From: Dorea sp. AM10-31
GTDB lineage: Bacteria; Bacillota; Clostridia; Lachnospirales; Lachnospiraceae
DNA: 64,000 nucleotides
Reading direction: 5' to 3'
Assembly (NCBI RefSeq): GCF_003435815.1
Contig: NZ_QTUV01000005.1
Coordinates: forward strand, 126,501 to 190,500
Part shown: positions 52,079-61,868 of the stretch, in pieces
Numbering within the stretch: the first letter of the stretch is position 1
How the letters are laid out: every line of letters starts with the position of its first letter
Notes under the pieces: model-generated
The model's input: the letters and a program-made list of their open reading frames with translations, nothing else
The model's database searches: none
Told to the model about the DNA's origin: nothing
Position numbers and translations under genes: made by a program

Positions 52079-53827
52079 ATGGATTTTAAAGAAAAATTAA
52101 ACGAATACATAGAACAGTTAGGCTGTACTTCCAAAGAGTTGGCGCAGGCAAGCGGACTTTCTGCTGCTACGATCAGCCGCTATCGTTCCGGTGACCGGCT
52201 TCCGCAATGGGACTCAGAAAATTATAACAAACTGATTGCTGGTCTTTCCGGACTTGCACAGGAAAAATGCATCTCTTCTCTTACAGAGTCTGCCATTTCC
52301 GAAACGTTATCCATATTTTCTGAGAATACATTTGTAGATATCCACCGGTTGCAGACAAATTTTAACTATTTGTTAAATACACTCTCGTTGAATGTATCCG
52401 AACTTTCCCGTGCGCTGAATTATGATGCTTCCTACATTTCACGCATTCGGAATGGACAGCGTAAACCGGCAGATCCACAAGAATTTGCAACAAAAATCAC
52501 CGACTTTGTTACGCATAAATATCAGGATGTCTCACAGAAGTCGCAGATAGCCGCTCTGATCGGATGTGATGCAGATGCGTTTAAAGATCCAGACATTTAC
52601 AGAACTTCTCTTTTTCACTGGCTGACCGATCAGACGCAGCCTTCGAAGAATTATATGGCAGATTTTCTGAAAAAACTGGAACAGTTTGATCTCAACGAAT
52701 ATATCCGTGCCATTCATTTTGATGAGATGAAGGTTCCGACTGCACCTTTCCAGTTTCCGACTTCCCGGAGTTATTACGGATTAAAAGAAATGATGGACAG
52801 CGAACTCGCTTTCTTAAAAGCAACCGTGCTTTCAAAATCTGTGGAACCCGTTGCCATGTACAGCGATATGCCTATGGGCGAGATGGCAAAAGATCCGGAA
52901 TTTCCAAAAAAATGGATGTTCGGTATGGCAATGATGTTAAAAAAAGGACTGCATCTCAACCAGATCCATAACCTTGACCGTTCCTTTGAAGATATGATGC
53001 TTGGTCTGGAGAGCTGGATTCCAATGTATATGACCGGACAGATTTCTCCTTATTACCTGAAAGGATCGCCCGGAAATATATTTTCTCATTTTTTAAAAGT
53101 CTCCGGCACTGCTGCGCTCTCCGGCGAAGCAATCTGTGGCTATCACAGCGAAGGGCGCTATTACCTTACAAAAAACAAAGAAGAAGTTGCACATTACCGC
53201 AAACGCGCGGACAGACTTCTCTCCAAGGCATCTCCGCTTATGAAGATCTACCGTCTGGAACAGGCTCAGGACTTCCAGAATTTCCGTCTGCAGAACGCAC
53301 ATACGCACGGAGAGCGGCATTATATTCTCTCTTCTCTGTCACTTTACACAATGACAGATGGGCTTCTGGAACAGATTCTGGCTCACAACCAGTTAACACC
53401 GGACGAACAGGCTCAGATCATAGATTATGTACGATCTTCCAGAGATTTTTCAGAAGAGCTCCTGGCTCACAGCCCGGTTACAGAAGAAATACCACTCCTG
53501 ACAGAAGAGGAATTTGCAAAATATCCGATGACTTTATCTCTTTCCGGTATGTTTCTGGAAAAAGATGTCTTTTATACATGGGAAGAATATCAGACTCATC
53601 TACATCTGCTGCAAGAATACCACGAAAAACATCCTCTGTACCACGTAAAGCCAAATTCCTCGCCTGCCTTCCGCAACATTCAGATCTGTATTCTTCGCGG
53701 GAAATATGTCATGGTATCTAAAGAGAAAGCTCCTTCGATCCATTTTCTCATCCAGCATCCGAAGATGGTAAACGCTTTTGAAAATATGATCATTCCTGTG
53801 ACAGAAGAAGAGACAGCCCCTTACTGA
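52079..53827 (+). CDS. Multi-HTH (XRE-type) regulatory protein
   Basis: This 582-residue cytosolic protein has a clear XRE-type HTH at the N-terminus (SKELAQASGLSAATISRYRSGDR, about residues 18-40) and a second one (VSELSRALNYDASYISRIRNGQR, about 106-128). A third, weaker helical unit lies at about 160-205. The remaining about 370 residues match no domain I recognise. Tandem HTHs with a long sensor suggest an operator-binding regulator. It lies between two related surface-protein genes of opposite orientation, flanked by their direct repeats, so control of those genes is a reasonable guess. TCGGAGG precedes the ATG. Confidence 0.75.
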   Translation: MDFKEKLNEYIEQLGCTSKELAQASGLSAATISRYRSGDRLPQWDSENYNKLIAGLSGLAQEKCISSLTESAISETLSIFSENTFVDIHRLQTNFNYLLNTLSLNVSELSRALNYDASYISRIRNGQRKPADPQEFATKITDFVTHKYQDVSQKSQIAALIGCDADAFKDPDIYRTSLFHWLTDQTQPSKNYMADFLKKLEQFDLNEYIRAIHFDEMKVPTAPFQFPTSRSYYGLKEMMDSELAFLKATVLSKSVEPVAMYSDMPMGEMAKDPEFPKKWMFGMAMMLKKGLHLNQIHNLDRSFEDMMLGLESWIPMYMTGQISPYYLKGSPGNIFSHFLKVSGTAALSGEAICGYHSEGRYYLTKNKEEVAHYRKRADRLLSKASPLMKIYRLEQAQDFQNFRLQNAHTHGERHYILSSLSLYTMTDGLLEQILAHNQLTPDEQAQIIDYVRSSRDFSEELLAHSPVTEEIPLLTEEEFAKYPMTLSLSGMFLEKDVFYTWEEYQTHLHLLQEYHEKHPLYHVKPNSSPAFRNIQICILRGKYVMVSKEKAPSIHFLIQHPKMVNAFENMIIPVTEEETAPY

Positions 53828-53877
53828 TTGTGATTTGATTTTTTAACAATTGCCAGTTACAACCGTTTTCCCCAGTC

Positions 53878-53926
53878 AAAAGGAAAATCCTTTTACTTAC
53901 CCGCAGGTAAATAAAAGGATTTTCCA
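53878..53926. terminator. Bidirectional terminator
   Basis: Arms GGAAAATCCTTTTACTTACC and GGTAAATAAAAGGATTTTCC enclose CGCA. It lies between the convergent HTH gene and the 1189-residue surface-protein gene. Confidence 0.85.
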
Positions 53927-54412
53927 CATTTTATTTCTTATTTATTTTGTAAGCCCCGATTTTGCTTTACTCCATGCGGAATAAAGTTTCACAGATTTTC
54001 CATTCACTTTCACAGTCTTATAAGTGCGGATTCTTACGTAATATTTCTTCTTTGCTTTTAACTTGGAAATCGCTTTGCTCACTGTTTTATTCTTCGTGAT
54101 CGTCGCGGTCTTTGCACCCTTGAACTTAGACGATGTTCCGTACTGCAACTGATATCCGGTCGTCTGTGTCGCCTGTTTTTTCCACTTCACAGTCAGCTTC
54201 TTCTTACCTGCTGTCAGTTTGGAAATGCTTGTTGTCTTCGGAACGATCTTAAATGTCTTCTTCGCTGTTCCGCTGTAATTATTCTTCAGTGTGATCGTAA
54301 CGGTATAACTTCCGACATTCTTGCGTCCCTTCGCATAAGCTATGGAATAATCTGTTTTTGCAAGTGTCTTGCCTTTGCTGTTCTTTACTGTTACGGATGG
54401 TGTTTTCACTTT
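53920..54412 (-). repeat. Direct repeat copy B (3' end of surface-protein gene)
   Basis: This is the partner of 49398-49890, in the same orientation. Only scattered single-base differences are seen, e.g. one in the codon before the SRLTK/SGLTK ending. Confidence 0.85.
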
Positions 54413-57400
54413 GCCGTTGTAGGTATAAGATGTTGCAGCGATCTTGATACCGGATGCTTTTGGAAGGACTTCAGAAGAAAATACATTTCCACAAACCGAA
54501 CACTGCTTTTCAACTTTTCCGTCTTTGGAAGTCGTTGCCTTAATTACTTTTTCCTTCGGTGCATCTGTGGTGCAGTTATCTTCTTCTACCGCCGTACATC
54601 TTTCCGTAGTACAGTGACGTTTATGTTTACCCTCACCGATAAACTCCCAGTCACTCCATGCATGTTCATCACTCTTCGGTATTACGAGCTGTTCCTGTGT
54701 GACATTCTCTTTTCCCTCTTCGTCAAGGAAGAGCTTTTTGCAGCCTTCGCGCTTACATTTCCAGTATTCTTTCTTTCCTTCACTCTGACAGGTCGCCGGA
54801 TCACCTTCATAATGTTCCATATCGTGTCCAAGCGCCGGTTTGGTCTGTTCCTTCAGCGTTTCGTTACAGCCTGCGTCTGTACATTTATAAGAGGTAACTC
54901 CATTCTCTGTACAGGTTGCAGCTTTCACAGACTGCTGAAAATGGTGTGGCTTTTTTGCTACGGTAACCTGGAAGCTGCTGCTTAAGTTACCTACCGATAT
55001 TTTTACTGTATGTGTGCCGGTTTTGTCCGAAGAAAATGTCGTATCCACATCATATAAGCCGACTGCCATAATAGAAGTACTGCCTCGTTTTAAAGTTACT
55101 GTTAAACCGTTCAGTCTCAGCTTTTCACCGTAATAATAATCCTTTTTCACACTGTCCGTGTTCAGGATCAGCTCCAGTGGTTTCAGACGAAGTGGATTGC
55201 CTGTACTGCTGTCGTTCGTCAGATAACCTGCGCCTCCGTAACCAATTTTATCACAATTAAAATTCTCTTCTTTACGAACCTGTGGTGCATTTCCCTGCTC
55301 TACCTTTGCAGATGTATTTCCCGTATAATTGGATTCATCCGCATCTGTTCCAGAATAAACAATGCAATTATCCGCTGTCAGACCCGAACTCATTCCTACG
55401 AATGTGCCAAACAATCTGTTGTATGCATAATCTGAAGTCTTCTCTGTTTTCCGGAAGCTCCAGCAATTATTCATTTTAGACTTACTGTATGCACTTCCGA
55501 TCAGTCCTCCTGTATAGCTTCCCGGCGATTCCGTATCCGTACACCAGTTTACAATCTCGCCTCCCTCTCGTCCACTATAGGTAAGTGTTCCGCTGTTATC
55601 CATATATCCAACAAGTCCACCAACGTTACCTTTGACACTTCCATTTGGAGATCCTATATTCATAGCTACATTTCTTGTAATACATCCGGTTATACTGCCA
55701 CCATTCACCATGCCGGCAATACCACCGGCATATACTTTTCCGCTATTTCCCGGTGTAAATATAATCTTACTGTCTACAACTTCACACCTTTCAATTCTTC
55801 CACTTTTGTTTACTTTACCTGCGATAACTCCTATTCTGTAAATACCGCCACTTACACCTTGGGGATTCAGATTTTCATTTTCGATAATCAGATCCTGCAC
55901 TGCACCGGAAAGATTGGTAAACATTCCATAAAAGGATATACCTGTTATATCAATATTCGAAAATTTATGTCCGTTTCCAAAAAACTGTCCAGTAAACTCA
56001 CGAGATACCGGATTAAATAATGTCGTTGAAAAATCCAGGTCTGCTTCCAGTGATATTATTGCATTCGAGAATTCTTCGCCCCTTGAAAATTTATCATAGT
56101 CATCAAGCGTTTTAATCACATACGGATACTCCACGGTTCCATATCCACCGGATAATTTCCCCGCTTTAATGGTAAATGTATACGTGTGCAGTTTGATCTT
56201 CTGATCTGAAACAGTACAGTACATATCCACTTTAATCTCTTTGCCTTCTGCCAGATTCTCATTAAATGTAAGTTTATTACCGTCCACCTGAACCTGATTG
56301 TCAGATGTTTCATAACTGTATTTACATACATTTCCGAATATCTTGCTGTACTTGCTTCCAAAATACGCATCCAGGATCTGTTCTGACTCCGGCAGAGAAG
56401 CGGAAGAGCCCGGTTCCACATCCATCTGGCTGTCCTTCAACGTACGGTTCGTTGTACCACCATCTCCCTGATATAACACTTTCTGATTTTCCACCGAACA
56501 GAAATGTTTATTCAGATCATAGAACATCCGGGCTGTCGTTGTTACATTCGTTTCCAGTACCGTCTTTAAATTATTCTTGATCTCGGACTTTGACAACAGG
56601 ATATCCTGCCCTACCTGATAGCTGCCCAGATTATTTTGTCTGATATAAGTATTCTGATATAAGATCAGTGCCATATAATAGTAATTTGCCAGACAATAGC
56701 TATAATACGTCTGCGCTACAAACTGTTTGATCGCATCCGCAATCTGGCTGTCGCTGTAGCCTGCCAGCTTATAATATGCACATAAGATATCAATGACTGA
56801 TCCCGGATTCGTCTTCTCATATTTTCCCTGGATATATTTTCCCATGTTGTTCATCAACGAATAATAATCACCGGTATATTCGATACCTTTCAGTTCATAC
56901 ACTCTGTCATACGCATTTTTTATAATTTCATCTTTCTTTTCTCCCTGTGATGGGTCTTCCGTATAAGCTGATTTCAGCGTAGTTTCACAGCGTGCGGTTG
57001 CTTCCAGAAACTTATTATAAAATTTAAAATAGTCATTCAGATAGTCCTCATAACTTCGTTTCTGATCTGTCTGATCAATCTTTTTACCAAGAGCTTCAAT
57101 CTGACCTTTGATTTCCTCCGTATTCTTCTGCATATCGCTTTCCAGCTTATTCAGGGAAATGCTCTGCTTATCAAGAGAACTCTGGATACTGGCAAGTTCG
57201 GATTGTACCTCGCTTAAATCCACTTGATTTACAATAACCGTACTTCCCGGCGATTCATTACCGCCAATTCCTAATATCTCTTTTCCGATATTTTTAAACG
57301 TACCGAAAAATGCTTTTCCTGCATCCCAGTCTTCTTTTTTCGCTGTCTCATATGCATTCATTCCGCCGCGGACAACGCAGCCCATTCTCTCAACAATTCC

Positions 57401-57511
57401 TAAGATGTCAAATGCTTCCACCTGCTGCATCTGCGTCACCGGCGCTACGCCCGCCAGCATACACACGATCAGCAGCGTGCTTATAATCCTCTTCCACGCT
57501 CGTTTCCTCAT
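53942..57511 (-). CDS. Large secreted surface protein with coiled coil, GLUG and Ig-like domains
   Basis: This 1189-residue exported protein has a signal peptide (about residues 1-33), a helical region with a heptad-like coiled coil (QSELASIQSSLDKQSISLNKLESDM, about 105-160) and a long helical domain (to about 330). GLUG-type repeats follow (GGIAGMVNGGSITGC, GGLVGYMDNSG, GGLIGSAYSK; about 480-690), then a BIG_3-like domain (YYYGEKLRLNGLTVTL), two or three Cys-pair modules (CTENGVTSYKCTDAGC, CQSEGKKEYWKCKREGC) and the Ig/Fn3 tail shared with the protein at 49420. Such mosaics act as adhesins or IgA-protease-like surface proteins, but no protease motif is visible. No sortase signal. Confidence 0.87.
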   Translation of the reverse strand: MRKRAWKRIISTLLIVCMLAGVAPVTQMQQVEAFDILGIVERMGCVVRGGMNAYETAKKEDWDAGKAFFGTFKNIGKEILGIGGNESPGSTVIVNQVDLSEVQSELASIQSSLDKQSISLNKLESDMQKNTEEIKGQIEALGKKIDQTDQKRSYEDYLNDYFKFYNKFLEATARCETTLKSAYTEDPSQGEKKDEIIKNAYDRVYELKGIEYTGDYYSLMNNMGKYIQGKYEKTNPGSVIDILCAYYKLAGYSDSQIADAIKQFVAQTYYSYCLANYYYMALILYQNTYIRQNNLGSYQVGQDILLSKSEIKNNLKTVLETNVTTTARMFYDLNKHFCSVENQKVLYQGDGGTTNRTLKDSQMDVEPGSSASLPESEQILDAYFGSKYSKIFGNVCKYSYETSDNQVQVDGNKLTFNENLAEGKEIKVDMYCTVSDQKIKLHTYTFTIKAGKLSGGYGTVEYPYVIKTLDDYDKFSRGEEFSNAIISLEADLDFSTTLFNPVSREFTGQFFGNGHKFSNIDITGISFYGMFTNLSGAVQDLIIENENLNPQGVSGGIYRIGVIAGKVNKSGRIERCEVVDSKIIFTPGNSGKVYAGGIAGMVNGGSITGCITRNVAMNIGSPNGSVKGNVGGLVGYMDNSGTLTYSGREGGEIVNWCTDTESPGSYTGGLIGSAYSKSKMNNCWSFRKTEKTSDYAYNRLFGTFVGMSSGLTADNCIVYSGTDADESNYTGNTSAKVEQGNAPQVRKEENFNCDKIGYGGAGYLTNDSSTGNPLRLKPLELILNTDSVKKDYYYGEKLRLNGLTVTLKRGSTSIMAVGLYDVDTTFSSDKTGTHTVKISVGNLSSSFQVTVAKKPHHFQQSVKAATCTENGVTSYKCTDAGCNETLKEQTKPALGHDMEHYEGDPATCQSEGKKEYWKCKREGCKKLFLDEEGKENVTQEQLVIPKSDEHAWSDWEFIGEGKHKRHCTTERCTAVEEDNCTTDAPKEKVIKATTSKDGKVEKQCSVCGNVFSSEVLPKASGIKIAATSYTYNGKVKTPSVTVKNSKGKTLAKTDYSIAYAKGRKNVGSYTVTITLKNNYSGTAKKTFKIVPKTTSISKLTAGKKKLTVKWKKQATQTTGYQLQYGTSSKFKGAKTATITKNKTVSKAISKLKAKKKYYVRIRTYKTVKVNGKSVKLYSAWSKAKSGLTK

Positions 57512-57727
57512 AAACTACCTCCTTTGCGTATCAAATCTGATACTTATATAAAGGCAGAAAAAGGAAAATCCTTTCACTTATACGATCAATCATCATTGAA
57601 AATTTCTCAACTTATAACACCACAATACAAAGATATGTAACACAGAGATGCTGTGGATATATAATTTACAAGTTTTATATTATACGTTAAAATATAAACA
57701 TGATTTTTAAGAAACGAGGGAAATAGA

Positions 57728-58018
57728 ATGGCAACTACAGAAGAACATTGCACAGGCTGTGAGAACGCCTGTCCGATCAATGCATTAAGCTGTGCAAGGG
57801 GACGCGCTCTTCACGGAATTGCTGAGACAGCAACGAAAGAAACTCTTGTCCGGAAGCTGATCCGCTGTGGCGCACGCGCCGGACAGATAGCAGATGACCT
57901 CGACAGCTGGGGATTGGAAGAAGATATGGTGATCAACGGACTGAACAGCGAACAACAGACACAATTATCCGATGCTCTGGATAAATTAGACGAATTATGG
58001 AAGAAGAATTTCGGGTAA
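57728..58018 (+). CDS. Small Cys-rich protein
   Basis: This 96-residue protein has an N-terminal cluster EEHCTGCENACPINALSCARGR (four Cys, spaced CxxCxxxC and one more) that could bind an FeS cluster or zinc, followed by a helical, acidic part (residues about 35-96). GAGGGAAATAG precedes the ATG and a terminator follows, so it is a genuine single gene. The Cys spacing differs from bacterial ferredoxins. It resembles small proteins often found beside regulators in Lachnospiraceae, but I cannot name a function. Confidence 0.72.
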   Translation: MATTEEHCTGCENACPINALSCARGRALHGIAETATKETLVRKLIRCGARAGQIADDLDSWGLEEDMVINGLNSEQQTQLSDALDKLDELWKKNFG

Positions 58019-58080
58019 ATCAGAGAATAAAGAACTTTTCGTTTCCATAGCAAGCGAAAAAATGAAGAAATAAGAGAAAA

Positions 58081-58125
58081 GGCAAGGCACGATTCTTAAG
58101 AGTCATGCCTCGCCTTTTTATTTTT
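58081..58125 (+). terminator. Terminator after the Cys-rich protein gene
   Basis: A long imperfect hairpin (AGGCAAGGCACGATTC with GAGTCATGCCTCGCCT) is followed by TTTTTATTTTTT. Confidence 0.85.
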
Positions 58126-58185
58126 TATTTTTTTACCGGAAAGTACATACTTTCCTTAATTTCATTCAATCTCTATGCTCAAACT

Positions 58186-59883
58186 CTAAGCTGTCGCTTT
58201 CTTATCGTCCGTTTTTTCAAGCAATTTCTTCACTCCCTGAATAGCTACAAGCACACCAAGAATCAGCAGTAATACCGCAAAGATAAGCTGTAAAGTATTT
58301 CCAACATCCAGTCCGGTTGTCATGAATGCTTTGCTTAATTTAACGATTGTCATGCTAAGTGCTGTAAATGTAACTGCCATCATGAATACCATTGGTCCCC
58401 AGAGCATGAATCCCTGACGTTTTGTTTTCTTTAAGAATACAGCGCAGGCTACCAGTGCAAGTACAGATAATAACTGGTTTGCTGAACCAAACAGTGGCCA
58501 GATCTCTGCATATCCGACTTTTGTAAGTAGATAAGCAAGTACTAAAGTAATGATGGTTGCAAAATATTTATTTGTTACTACTTTTAAGAACGGACTCATG
58601 TTGTCCTGATCTACATCGTCATCAAGGAAGAATTCCTGGAAAGAAAGACGTCCTACTCTGGCTACAGAGTCAAGTGATGTCAGTGCAAATGCAGATACTG
58701 CAAGGTTGATAAGTGTAAATACAAGGCTATGTGGTAAACCAACCACTGACAGGAAGTTTGCGATTGCTCCCGCAAAAATCTGTGGCTGTGTTGTCAATCC
58801 CTGTGCTGCTGCTTCACCTTTTGCAAAAGAAGCAACTGCGATCAGTGCTATAACTGCAAGCATACTCTCCATTAACATTGCTCCGAAAGATACAGGAAGC
58901 ATGTTTTTCTCATTCTTGATCTGTTTAGAAGCAGTACCGGAAGATACCAGTGAATGGAATCCGGAAACTGCACCACATGCGATTGTTACGAATAAGATTG
59001 GGAACATATACTGTCCGTCAACATTAAAGCTTGTAAATGCTTTCAGGTTGCAGGATGGATTTGATACAAATACACCAATAACTGCTCCAACGATCATGAA
59101 GATCAACAGATAACTGTTCAGATAATCTCGCGGCTGAAGCAATGCCCATACCGGCGCCACACTGGCAACCAGGATATATGCAAAAATGATGACATGCCAT
59201 ACTCCAAGGCTTAAGTATACCGGGAAATGAAGTCCAAGTGCTACTGCTAATACTAATAATACAATTGCTACTGCTGTGTTTACCCATTTGTTGAATTTTG
59301 TATATTTCAGGAACATTCCAAGTCCGACAGCTTCAATGATAAATAACATAGAAGTTGTTGCTACAGCTCCGTTTGCAACTACTTTTGTAATCTTTCCGGC
59401 TTCATCTGCATTGAATCCGTTAAATGTTCCGGCTACAACATCTGCAAATGCTGCTACGACCAGAATACAGAACAGCCAGCAGAATAACAGGAATAATTTC
59501 TTTCCTAATTTTCCAATATACTCTTCAATAATGTAACCGATTGTACGTCCTTTGTTCTTAACAGATGCATACATAGATGCAAAATCCTGAACAGCGCCGA
59601 AGAATACACCACCGACCAGGATCCAAAGCAGAACCGGAAGCCATCCGAAAATGGCTGCCTGGATTGGTCCGTTGATCGGACCTGCACCTGCGATTGATGC
59701 AAACTGATGTCCAAATACTACGTTTGTGTCAGCAGGTACATAATCAACTCCGTCTTCCATCTCATATGCCGGAGTTTTGGCATTCGGATCAATGCCCCAT
59801 TTGTTTTGAAGATAACGGCCATACAGAAGATATGCTCCTCCGAGTACAACAATGGCAATTACCATCATCAATATTCCACTCAT
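58186..59883 (-). CDS. cstA: CstA-family transporter
   Basis: This 565-residue membrane protein has about 15 hydrophobic segments and clear CstA blocks: FGHQFASIAGAGPINGPIQAA (about residues 57-77), FASMYASVKNKGRTIGYI, and GFHSLVSSGTASKQI. CstA and BtsT of E. coli take up peptides and pyruvate. The short C-terminus, compared with the 701 residues of E. coli CstA, is usual for Firmicutes. It is monocistronic and preceded by a T-box leader, so here its expression depends on charging of a tRNA; this indicates that an amino acid or peptide is among its substrates. Confidence 0.92.
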   Translation of the reverse strand: MSGILMMVIAIVVLGGAYLLYGRYLQNKWGIDPNAKTPAYEMEDGVDYVPADTNVVFGHQFASIAGAGPINGPIQAAIFGWLPVLLWILVGGVFFGAVQDFASMYASVKNKGRTIGYIIEEYIGKLGKKLFLLFCWLFCILVVAAFADVVAGTFNGFNADEAGKITKVVANGAVATTSMLFIIEAVGLGMFLKYTKFNKWVNTAVAIVLLVLAVALGLHFPVYLSLGVWHVIIFAYILVASVAPVWALLQPRDYLNSYLLIFMIVGAVIGVFVSNPSCNLKAFTSFNVDGQYMFPILFVTIACGAVSGFHSLVSSGTASKQIKNEKNMLPVSFGAMLMESMLAVIALIAVASFAKGEAAAQGLTTQPQIFAGAIANFLSVVGLPHSLVFTLINLAVSAFALTSLDSVARVGRLSFQEFFLDDDVDQDNMSPFLKVVTNKYFATIITLVLAYLLTKVGYAEIWPLFGSANQLLSVLALVACAVFLKKTKRQGFMLWGPMVFMMAVTFTALSMTIVKLSKAFMTTGLDVGNTLQLIFAVLLLILGVLVAIQGVKKLLEKTDDKKATA

Positions 59884-59925
59884 AAAGTAATTCCTCTTTT
59901 CTTTTTATTATTTATTAGTAATCTA

Positions 59926-60275
59926 TATAAAAAAACGCCTTTGCTGTCCTTCCGGACAACAAAGGCGGAACTTTCCGTGGTACCACTTTGTATTATTGTA
60001 ATTATTGCTAATTACAATCACTTGTTACTGTCTACCCAAAATATTTTATGCAGATTCTTTATTATAATCTGTCTGTTCAACTTCTGAATAAAATTTTCTT
60101 TAAACAGTTTCTTCTGTAACGTGAAGATTACGTCCCTGCCTACTTTTTATGCTCTTCCTGATTCCGTCTGTTCAGCGGGATGCTCCTGGGTGATATCTCA
60201 AAAGTCTTTCTGTCGTTTCACACCAACCAACGACTCTCTGAATTCCGGATGTTTTGTGACGTATCCCTTTCATCG
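59926..60275 (-). ncRNA. T-box riboswitch upstream of cstA (putative Ile specifier)
   Basis: On the minus strand the T-box sequence AAAGTGGTACCACGG (59975-59990) is followed by an intrinsic terminator (CGCCTTTG...CAAAGGCG then TTTTTTT, 59928-59970). Upstream is Stem I with AGAGAG, a GTCGTT/AACGAC distal hairpin and the lower stem TTCAG/CTGAA. The specifier region reads GAGATATCACCC, and by alignment with the common GAAxx-codon-ACC pattern the specifier is ATC (60192-60194), i.e. isoleucine; Tyr (TAT) is less likely. Uncharged tRNA would favour antitermination. Nothing else was recognised in 60276-60616, apart from TATAAT-like boxes ahead of the next gene. Confidence 0.88.
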
Positions 60276-60616
60276 CATTTCTTATACATATGTTTTTATC
60301 AATTTATTTTTTATACATAATGTTTTACACTTTTTTGTTTTGAATTTCAAGATTATATTTCAACAACTTTATTGATTTTTCCGATTATTTTTTATGCATA
60401 TTTATAAAATTTCCGCTAAAAATATACTTTTCTGTTCCATTTACAACATGCGTTTGCATTATTGCAATCAATAATATCTAATAATATAGCCTTTATATTA
60501 GGATTTGCCTTACATAATATAAAAAGGTATAATAAAGCGTAAACTATAATATACATATTCTACTGCTCCGACCTGGAGTTTACAGAATATGAAAAAGTAT
60601 AATAACAGGTGATATT

Positions 60617-61303
60617 ATGCAAATAACTTACATTAACCACAGTGGATTTTTGGTTGAAACTGCGAACTGCTACTACATTTTTGACTACTATAAAGGTGAG
60701 CTTCCAAAACTTGATAAGAGTAAAGAGGTTATCGTCTTTTGCAGTCATTTTCATCCGGATCATTTCAATCCAAAGATTTTTAAGATTCTGAATGATATGG
60801 AAATGACTTATCAGGCAGTTTTAGCGAAGGATATCAGCAAAAAGAAGTACCCGGCAGGAGTGAAGATCACAACTGCTCATCATGATCAGGAATATATTCT
60901 TGACAACGGTACGCGCATCCATACACTGCTTTCTAACGACAGTGGTGTCGCATTTATCGTCAAAACAGACGATGGCACGATCTACCATGCCGGTGACCTG
61001 AATGACTGGTATTGGGAGGGTGAGCCTGATGAAGACAACCGCCAGATGACCTCTATGTATCGTGCTGAAATTAACAAGATCAAGGGCGATCATTTTGATG
61101 TTGCTTTCGTCCCTCTTGATCCAAGGCAGGAGAGCCACTATGCAGACGGAATGATTTATTTTCTGGATAATATAGACTGCAAAAATGTTTTTCCAATGCA
61201 TTATTGGAATAAGCCGGATATAATCACCAAATTCATTACCGAATATCCACAATACCCATCACGAATCAGAAATACAGAATTAGCAAAAGGAGAAGAACTA
61301 TGA
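60617..61303 (+). CDS. MBL-fold metallo-hydrolase
   Basis: This 228-residue protein has the metallo-beta-lactamase fold signature HFHPDH (about residues 44-49), a later AGDLNDW and a C-terminal PMHYWNKPD, all expected metal ligands. It belongs to the small UlaG/YtkL-like cytosolic group of mixed function. Overlap of four bases (ATGA) with the next gene shows translational coupling to a VOC-family protein. Substrate unknown. Confidence 0.87.
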   Translation: MQITYINHSGFLVETANCYYIFDYYKGELPKLDKSKEVIVFCSHFHPDHFNPKIFKILNDMEMTYQAVLAKDISKKKYPAGVKITTAHHDQEYILDNGTRIHTLLSNDSGVAFIVKTDDGTIYHAGDLNDWYWEGEPDEDNRQMTSMYRAEINKIKGDHFDVAFVPLDPRQESHYADGMIYFLDNIDCKNVFPMHYWNKPDIITKFITEYPQYPSRIRNTELAKGEEL

Positions 61304-61656
61304 GCTTTAAGATGATTCACGAAAACTACAATGTGTCCGACCTGGACAGATCCATCAAATTTTACAATGATGCACTTGACTTACATGAAGTAAGAAGAAA
61401 AACTACAGACGATTTTATCATTGCATATTTAAGCAATGATTCCAGTGATTTTGAACTAGAACTGACCTGGCTTAAGGAACACCCGCAGGCATATGATCTT
61501 GGCGAATGTGAATTTCATCTGGCATTTAAAGCAGATGATTATAAAGCAGCTCACAAGAAGCATGAAGAAATGGGCTGCATTTGCTTTGAAAACCCGGAAA
61601 TGGGCATCTATTTCATTGAAGATCCGGACGGGTACTGGCTTGAAATCCTGCCTTAA
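61300..61656 (+). CDS. VOC-family (glyoxalase-like) protein
   Basis: This 118-residue protein has the glyoxalase/VOC fold: HENYNVSDLDRSIKFYNDALDL at the start, a metal-ligand-like His in HLAFKADD and the end motif FIEDPDGYWLEILP with the conserved Glu. It is close in length and sequence to lactoylglutathione-lyase-like proteins of Firmicutes, which lack glutathione, so the true thiol or substrate is unclear. Coupled to the MBL-fold gene; together they resemble a glyoxalase I/II pair (inference). Confidence 0.88.
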   Translation: MSFKMIHENYNVSDLDRSIKFYNDALDLHEVRRKTTDDFIIAYLSNDSSDFELELTWLKEHPQAYDLGECEFHLAFKADDYKAAHKKHEEMGCICFENPEMGIYFIEDPDGYWLEILP

Positions 61657-61715
61657 ACAAAACGAAGGGGGTGTCGACATAATTAACAAGTTATTTCACG
61701 GCACAACTCTAAAGG

Positions 61716-61750
61716 AAAAATGCACTGCCTTTTCAGGCAGTGCATCTTAA
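61716..61750. terminator. Terminator between the VOC gene and the histidine kinase gene
   Basis: Arms ATGCACTGCC and GGCAGTGCAT enclose a TTTTCA loop. On the minus strand it is followed by TTTTTCC, so it probably ends the kinase transcript. Confidence 0.8.
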
Positions 61751-61868
61751 ACGTTGCAACTGGCTGTCATTTTACAGACCCTATAGCTTTACGTCTCAGC
61801 CTTTCGACTGATTTGCCAACGAATCTTTTATTTGTATTATATTGTATTTTTTTCATCAATTCTGTCTA

